Shown here piece after piece: positions 53,707 through 57,514 of a DNA stretch of 57,514 nt. The stretch comes from Chryseobacterium sp. (GTDB lineage: Bacteria > Bacteroidota > Bacteroidia > Flavobacteriales > Weeksellaceae): contig JAGLBA010000015.1 of the NCBI GenBank assembly GCA_018260475.1, positions 1 through 57,514 on the forward strand. Reading direction: 5' to 3'. The notes beneath the pieces were generated by a model. It searched no databases. It worked only from the letters and a program-made list of their open reading frames with translations, and was not told where the DNA came from. A program made the position numbers and the translations under genes. How positions within the stretch are numbered: position 1 is the stretch's first letter; each line of letters begins with the position of its first letter.

Positions 53707-56085
53707 TTGTCTGAAAACTGTTTCCACTGCAGCCAAACCATCGAAAAAGAGAGAATCGTTTTTGATGATAAACTCTTTTGCTGTAACGGGTGCAAATCGG
53801 TGTACGAAATCCTTAGCCTCAATAATTTAGGGAATTTCTATGAGTTAAATAAACAATCCGGAATCCGGCCAAGTACCGATAATACGGCGCAATACGACTA
53901 TCTGGATACCGCGGAAGTCTTCGATACGGTTGCCGATTTCTCCGAAGGAAATACCACGCTGGTGACTTTCAAAATCCCGGTAATCCATTGTTCTTCTTGT
54001 ATCTGGTTGCTGGAAAGTCTGCATACGCTGAACCTGAATATCCATTATTCCCAAGTAAATTTCACGCGGAAAACGGTGCAAATTTCCTTTAACCATAAAA
54101 ACCTTAAACTAAGCGAACTCGCAAAATTCCTTACTAATCTTGGCTATAAGCCGATCATTAACTTGGAAAGCGCCGAAAAGAAGGAAGAATTTCTGGATAA
54201 AAGTCTCCTAATAAAACTCACCGTGGCGGGTTTCGGCTTCGGAAACGGGATGTTTTTTGCCTTCCCGGAATACATGGGCGGCGATGATTTTTGGATGCGA
54301 CAATACAAGGATTTATTTAGGTTTTTGATGTTCCTTTTGGCGACGCCTGTGGTCTTTTATTCGGCTTCAGATTATTTCAAATCGGCTTGGTTTGGTTTAA
54401 AAAACAAAATCGTTAACATTGATGTTCCGATTGTTTTGGGAATCTTAGTGCTATATGGCAGGAGTATTTACGAGGTGCTATCCAACTACGGAGCTGGCTA
54501 TTTCGATACGCTTTGCGGCTTGCTTTTCTTTATGCTTCTGGGCAAAGTTTTTCAAAAAAGAACTTACAGCGCACTTTCCTATGATCGGGATTACAAATCT
54601 TTTTATCCGATTGCAGTTACCAAAGTTGATTTTAGCGGAAAACAAGAAAATATATTGCTTTCTGATTTAAAAATTGGCGACCGTATTTTGGTAAGAAATC
54701 AAGAAATTATCCCTGTGGATGCCATTTTGATACAAGGCGATGGAAATATTGATAACAGTTTCATTACCGGCGAAAGTGCCTCGGTACCGAAAAAGCCAGG
54801 TGATAAAATCTTTGCGGGCGGAAAACAGATCGGTTCTATACTCGAATTGGAGGTCATAAAAACAGTGAACCAAAGTTACCTGACGCAGCTTTGGAACAAA
54901 GAAGCCTTTAAAAAATACGAAACAGGGCTGGATACGCTTACCAACAGCATCTCGAAATATTTCACCTTCATCATCCTCGGGATTACGCTCGTGGCGGGCA
55001 TCTATTGGTTAAGAATAGATCAAGAAAAAATGTGGCAGGTGGTTTCCGCGATTCTCATAGTGGCATGTCCATGCGCGTTGGCATTGTCGGCGCCGTTTAC
55101 TTTCGGCCATATCATGAGAATAATGGGTCGTCATAAATTCTATGTAAAAGACACTCTGACCATTGAGAAATTATCCAAAATAGACACTTTAGTTTTCGAT
55201 AAAACAGGAACCATCACACATAATAAAAAGGCTAAGATCGTTTTTGAAGGAAAGGAGATTTCAGCTTTAGATCTTGAGAATATAAAAACTTTATTGAAAA
55301 ACTCAAACCACCCGCTTTCTAGATCATTGTACGATTATTTGGATGCGACAGACGGAAATTATCCGCTCCAAAACTTTGAAGAAACTGCAGGGAAGGGTTA
55401 CCAGGCGGTGGTGAGGGGACAAGTGTACAAAATTGGGTCTGCCGGATTTGCGGGGCAACAGTCTCAGAATTTGGAGACAGCGGTTTATATTTCTAGAAAT
55501 GAGGAGTTTCTGGGTAAATTTATTTTTAAAAATGAGTACCGCGAACATCTGCGCGACCTTTTCATTAATTTGAGACATTACAGCACCCATATCCTGAGTG
55601 GCGATAATGCTTCGGAAGAAAAAACGCTTCGAGAAATTATTCCAAATGTGGCAGCAATGGCCTTCAACCAAAGTCCGGAGGATAAGTTGAATTATGTTAA
55701 AAATTTGCAAGAGCAAAACCGAAAAACAGCGATGTTTGGTGATGGTCTGAATGATGCAGGAGCACTGAAACAGAGTAATGTAGGCGTGGCAATCGCAGAT
55801 GATGCCAATTCCTTCACCCCAAGTTCGGATGTCATCATGCACGGCTCTGTTTTAACGCAAATGGATAAATATATGAACCTGAGCAAAGACGCGATGAAGA
55901 TTGTGAAAATGACCTTTGGGATAAGTTTTGTTTATAATATCGTAGGGCTTGGTTTGGCTATCACCGGGCACCTATCGCCGCTAAAGGCTGCGATACTGAT
56001 GCCTGTAAGCTCCATTACCGTGGTGGTTTTTACAACCGTGATGACTTGGCTGGCGGGAAGAAAATATTTTGATAATCAGGCTTGA
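53707..56085 (+). CDS. ccoI: Copper P1B-type ATPase CcoI/FixI, for cbb3 oxidase assembly
   Basis: Delivers copper for the cbb3 oxidase. The 792-residue protein starts with the metal-binding CFHCSQTI and FCCNGCKSVYE elements of the CcoI N-terminal domain, then a heavy-metal-associated fold with CSSC (HCSSCIWLLESL), membrane helices, the ion-channel CPC motif (Cys454-Pro-Cys456 in VACPCALALSAPF), the phosphorylation site DKTGT at Asp498 and the hinge GDGLNDAGALKQS. The start is TTG. It precedes ccoS and ccoN, as in Bacteroidota. Confidence 0.95.
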   Translation: MSENCFHCSQTIEKERIVFDDKLFCCNGCKSVYEILSLNNLGNFYELNKQSGIRPSTDNTAQYDYLDTAEVFDTVADFSEGNTTLVTFKIPVIHCSSCIWLLESLHTLNLNIHYSQVNFTRKTVQISFNHKNLKLSELAKFLTNLGYKPIINLESAEKKEEFLDKSLLIKLTVAGFGFGNGMFFAFPEYMGGDDFWMRQYKDLFRFLMFLLATPVVFYSASDYFKSAWFGLKNKIVNIDVPIVLGILVLYGRSIYEVLSNYGAGYFDTLCGLLFFMLLGKVFQKRTYSALSYDRDYKSFYPIAVTKVDFSGKQENILLSDLKIGDRILVRNQEIIPVDAILIQGDGNIDNSFITGESASVPKKPGDKIFAGGKQIGSILELEVIKTVNQSYLTQLWNKEAFKKYETGLDTLTNSISKYFTFIILGITLVAGIYWLRIDQEKMWQVVSAILIVACPCALALSAPFTFGHIMRIMGRHKFYVKDTLTIEKLSKIDTLVFDKTGTITHNKKAKIVFEGKEISALDLENIKTLLKNSNHPLSRSLYDYLDATDGNYPLQNFEETAGKGYQAVVRGQVYKIGSAGFAGQQSQNLETAVYISRNEEFLGKFIFKNEYREHLRDLFINLRHYSTHILSGDNASEEKTLREIIPNVAAMAFNQSPEDKLNYVKNLQEQNRKTAMFGDGLNDAGALKQSNVGVAIADDANSFTPSSDVIMHGSVLTQMDKYMNLSKDAMKIVKMTFGISFVYNIVGLGLAITGHLSPLKAAILMPVSSITVVVFTTVMTWLAGRKYFDNQA

Positions 56086-56221
56086 AAAATTTGATTTAAG
56101 ACTTTTTACAATAAAAAATAATTTATAGAGGTCCTTATTTAGAAGTAATTTAAATAACAAATATTGACCACTCTATGAGGAAAATCAGAATTTTTCTTTA
56201 GTTTTTATGCCTTATAAAATC

Positions 56222-56229
56222 TATCTTTG
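56222..56229 (+). promoter_or_regulatory. -7 element of ccoS, leaderless
   Basis: TATCTTTG (TAnnTTTG) ends 7 bases before the ATG at 56237, so a separate ccoS transcript would be leaderless. No -33 TTG was found. Confidence 0.4.
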
Positions 56230-56236
56230 TGTCCTA

Positions 56237-56425
56237 ATGGATATCTTATATTTAATGATTCTTTGCAGCGTGTCTTTGGCCGTGGTCTTTTTGATAATTT
56301 TTATTGTCAATGCGCGCCGAGGACAATTTGAAGATGATGAATCTCCAGCAGTTAGGATATTGTTTGATGATGAAAAAAAGGCGACTCCGTCTGCAGGAAC
56401 AGAAACGGATACAACAAAAAATTAG
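56237..56425 (+). CDS. ccoS: cbb3 oxidase assembly protein CcoS
   Basis: A 62-residue single-TM protein needed for cofactor insertion into cbb3 oxidase. The start at 56237 (MDILYLMILCSVSLAVV) is chosen over an earlier ATG at 56207 because it matches the family and the leaderless promoter. The family marker NARRGQFEDDESPAVRILFDDE follows the TM helix. It ends 11 bases before ccoN. Confidence 0.9.
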   Translation: MDILYLMILCSVSLAVVFLIIFIVNARRGQFEDDESPAVRILFDDEKKATPSAGTETDTTKN

Positions 56426-56436
56426 TAATTAGTTAT

Positions 56437-57514
56437 ATGGAAACACAAAAGTTTAGTTACGACAACAGCATTGTGCGCGCGTTCCTGTATGCTACGATTG
56501 CTTTCGGGCTTGTAGGATTTTTATTGGGACTTACTGCGGCACTTCTGCTTTTCTATCCGGAACTTCCCGAATTTTTCTTCGGTACGGATGACCCGACAAT
56601 CAAGAGTCTTGCGGCTGGCAACCTTCAGGGGTTGATCAATACGCAGGGTGCGTTTGGCTTCGGGCGTATCAGGATGCTGCATACCAGTGCAGTAATTTTC
56701 GCATTTGTAGGTAACGGTATGTTTGCAGGCATTTATTATTCACTTCAAAGGCTCCTTAAAACCAGAATGTTCAGCGACACGCTTTCTTGGATTCATTTCT
56801 GGGGATGGCAGTTGATGATTGTTTCCGTTATAATCACATTCTTTATGGGTATCAATACTTCCAAAGAATATGCAGAACACGAATGGCCGATTGATATTTT
56901 GATCGCTGTGATTTGGATTATATTTGGTATCAATATGTTTGGGACAATTGCGAGAAGGAGAGTGCGTCACTTATATGTAGCTATTTGGTTCTACATAGGT
57001 ACTTGGGTTGCGGTAACTATGCTTCATATATTCAATAACCTAGAGGTTCCATTGTCTTTCACAGGATGGAAATCTTATTCCGCATATGCAGGTGTGAAAG
57101 ATGCCTTGGTACAATGGTGGTATGGTCATAATGCTGTAGCATTCTTCCTGACAACTCCTGTTCTTGGTTTAATGTATTATTTCATGCCGAAGGCTGCTGA
57201 TAGACCTGTATTCTCTTACAAACTTTCTATTATCCACTTCTGGTCATTAATTTTCGTCTATATCTGGGCTGGTCCTCACCACCTACAATATACATCGCTT
57301 CCTGCTTGGGCTCAGGCTTTGGGAACTGGATTTTCTATTATGCTTATTGCGCCGTCTTGGGGTGGTATGCTAAACGGGCTTCTTACCTTAAGAGGAGCTT
57401 GGGACAAGGTTCGTGAGAATCCTATTTTGAAATTCTTCGTAGTAGCCGTTACTTGCTACGGTATGGCCACTTTTGAAGGGCCATTATTGGCAACTAAAAC
57501 TTTAAATAAAATAG
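56437..57514 (+). CDS. ccoN: cbb3-type cytochrome c oxidase subunit I, 3'-truncated
   Basis: Catalytic heme-copper subunit of the high-affinity cbb3 oxidase; the window ends after 359 codons, so the frame has no stop here. It starts METQKFSYDNSIVRAF and has many TM helices. Visible metal ligands are the low-spin heme histidine in RMLHTSAVIFAFVGNG, GHNAVAFFLTTPV and the CuB pair in WAGPHHLQYTSLPAW. In Bacteroidota this subunit is often fused to CcoO, which cannot be seen here. Confidence 0.94.
   Translation, partial: METQKFSYDNSIVRAFLYATIAFGLVGFLLGLTAALLLFYPELPEFFFGTDDPTIKSLAAGNLQGLINTQGAFGFGRIRMLHTSAVIFAFVGNGMFAGIYYSLQRLLKTRMFSDTLSWIHFWGWQLMIVSVIITFFMGINTSKEYAEHEWPIDILIAVIWIIFGINMFGTIARRRVRHLYVAIWFYIGTWVAVTMLHIFNNLEVPLSFTGWKSYSAYAGVKDALVQWWYGHNAVAFFLTTPVLGLMYYFMPKAADRPVFSYKLSIIHFWSLIFVYIWAGPHHLQYTSLPAWAQALGTGFSIMLIAPSWGGMLNGLLTLRGAWDKVRENPILKFFVVAVTCYGMATFEGPLLATKTLNKI

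Noticed and set aside
1-57514. tRNA, rRNA, CRISPR, insertion sequences, attachment sites, replication origin
   Set aside because: I looked for conserved tRNA arms, evenly spaced repeats, transposase motifs and origin-like boxes and saw none that could be supported.

Overview
The window looks like chromosomal DNA from a member of the Bacteroidota, class Flavobacteriia, most likely the Chryseobacterium/Weeksellaceae group. The evidence is the AT-rich base composition, a T9SS type A sorting tail, TonB-dependent receptors, an outer-membrane-rich gene set, and repeated use of the flavobacterial promoter pattern (-33 TTTG, 17-23 bases, then -7 TAnnTTTG). No rRNA, tRNA, CRISPR array, complete insertion sequence or replication origin was seen. 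Genus assignment is inference.

Layout. 1-2.6 kb: surface-polysaccharide genes (truncated hexapeptide acyltransferase, GT4 glycosyltransferase, CysE-like acetyltransferase). 3.2-5.6 kb: a SulP anion transporter carrying a one-base frameshift, followed by a beta-carbonic anhydrase, plausibly a bicarbonate uptake/interconversion pair. 5.6-10.8 kb (minus): pth, an AAA-type ATPase with a triple 15-bp repeat in its leader, and mfd. 11.2-15.5 kb: small secreted basic repeat protein, GH3-family acyl-adenylase, T9SS cargo, MFS exporter. 16.0-20.4 kb: a compact, apparently undescribed operon (35-aa Cys-rich ORF, 4-TM protein, P-loop GTPase-like protein, coiled-coil single-TM protein, retropepsin-like lipoprotein). 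21-24 kb: glyoxylate shunt operon aceB-aceA. 24.5-29.6 kb: prfA, a small lipoprotein, a methylmalonyl-CoA mutase large subunit and its chaperone MeaB. 30-31.5 kb: M48 lipoprotein protease and a small membrane protein.

31.5-36.6 kb (minus): an Mla-like lipid transporter (permease, ATPase) translationally coupled to an outer-membrane beta-barrel, preceded by a folD-queE-glycosylphosphotransferase run. 37-41 kb: pgi, DUF4349 lipoprotein, AI-2E-family permease. 41-43.4 kb: a TonB-dependent receptor under a clear TPP riboswitch, so probably a thiamine-compound receptor. 43.5-50.2 kb: WG-repeat protein, aconitase, DUF2807 lipoprotein, a second outer-membrane receptor-like barrel. 50.3-52.8 kb: RluA-type pseudouridine synthase, GNAT, membrane protein, panB. 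52.9-57.5 kb: a Crp/Fnr regulator divergent from the cbb3 oxidase cluster ccoI-ccoS-ccoN (ccoN runs off the end).

How it fits together. Aconitase, the glyoxylate shunt and the methylmalonyl-CoA genes are central carbon functions (acetyl-CoA, propionyl-CoA, C4 acids). The Fnr-like regulator next to the cbb3 genes suggests microaerobic respiratory control. The 16-20 kb operon is the best candidate for an undescribed system: its predicted topology places a GTPase and a GAP1-N-like domain in the cytoplasm, linked across the membrane to a periplasmic tail beside a periplasm-facing aspartic protease. Its function is not known from the sequence.
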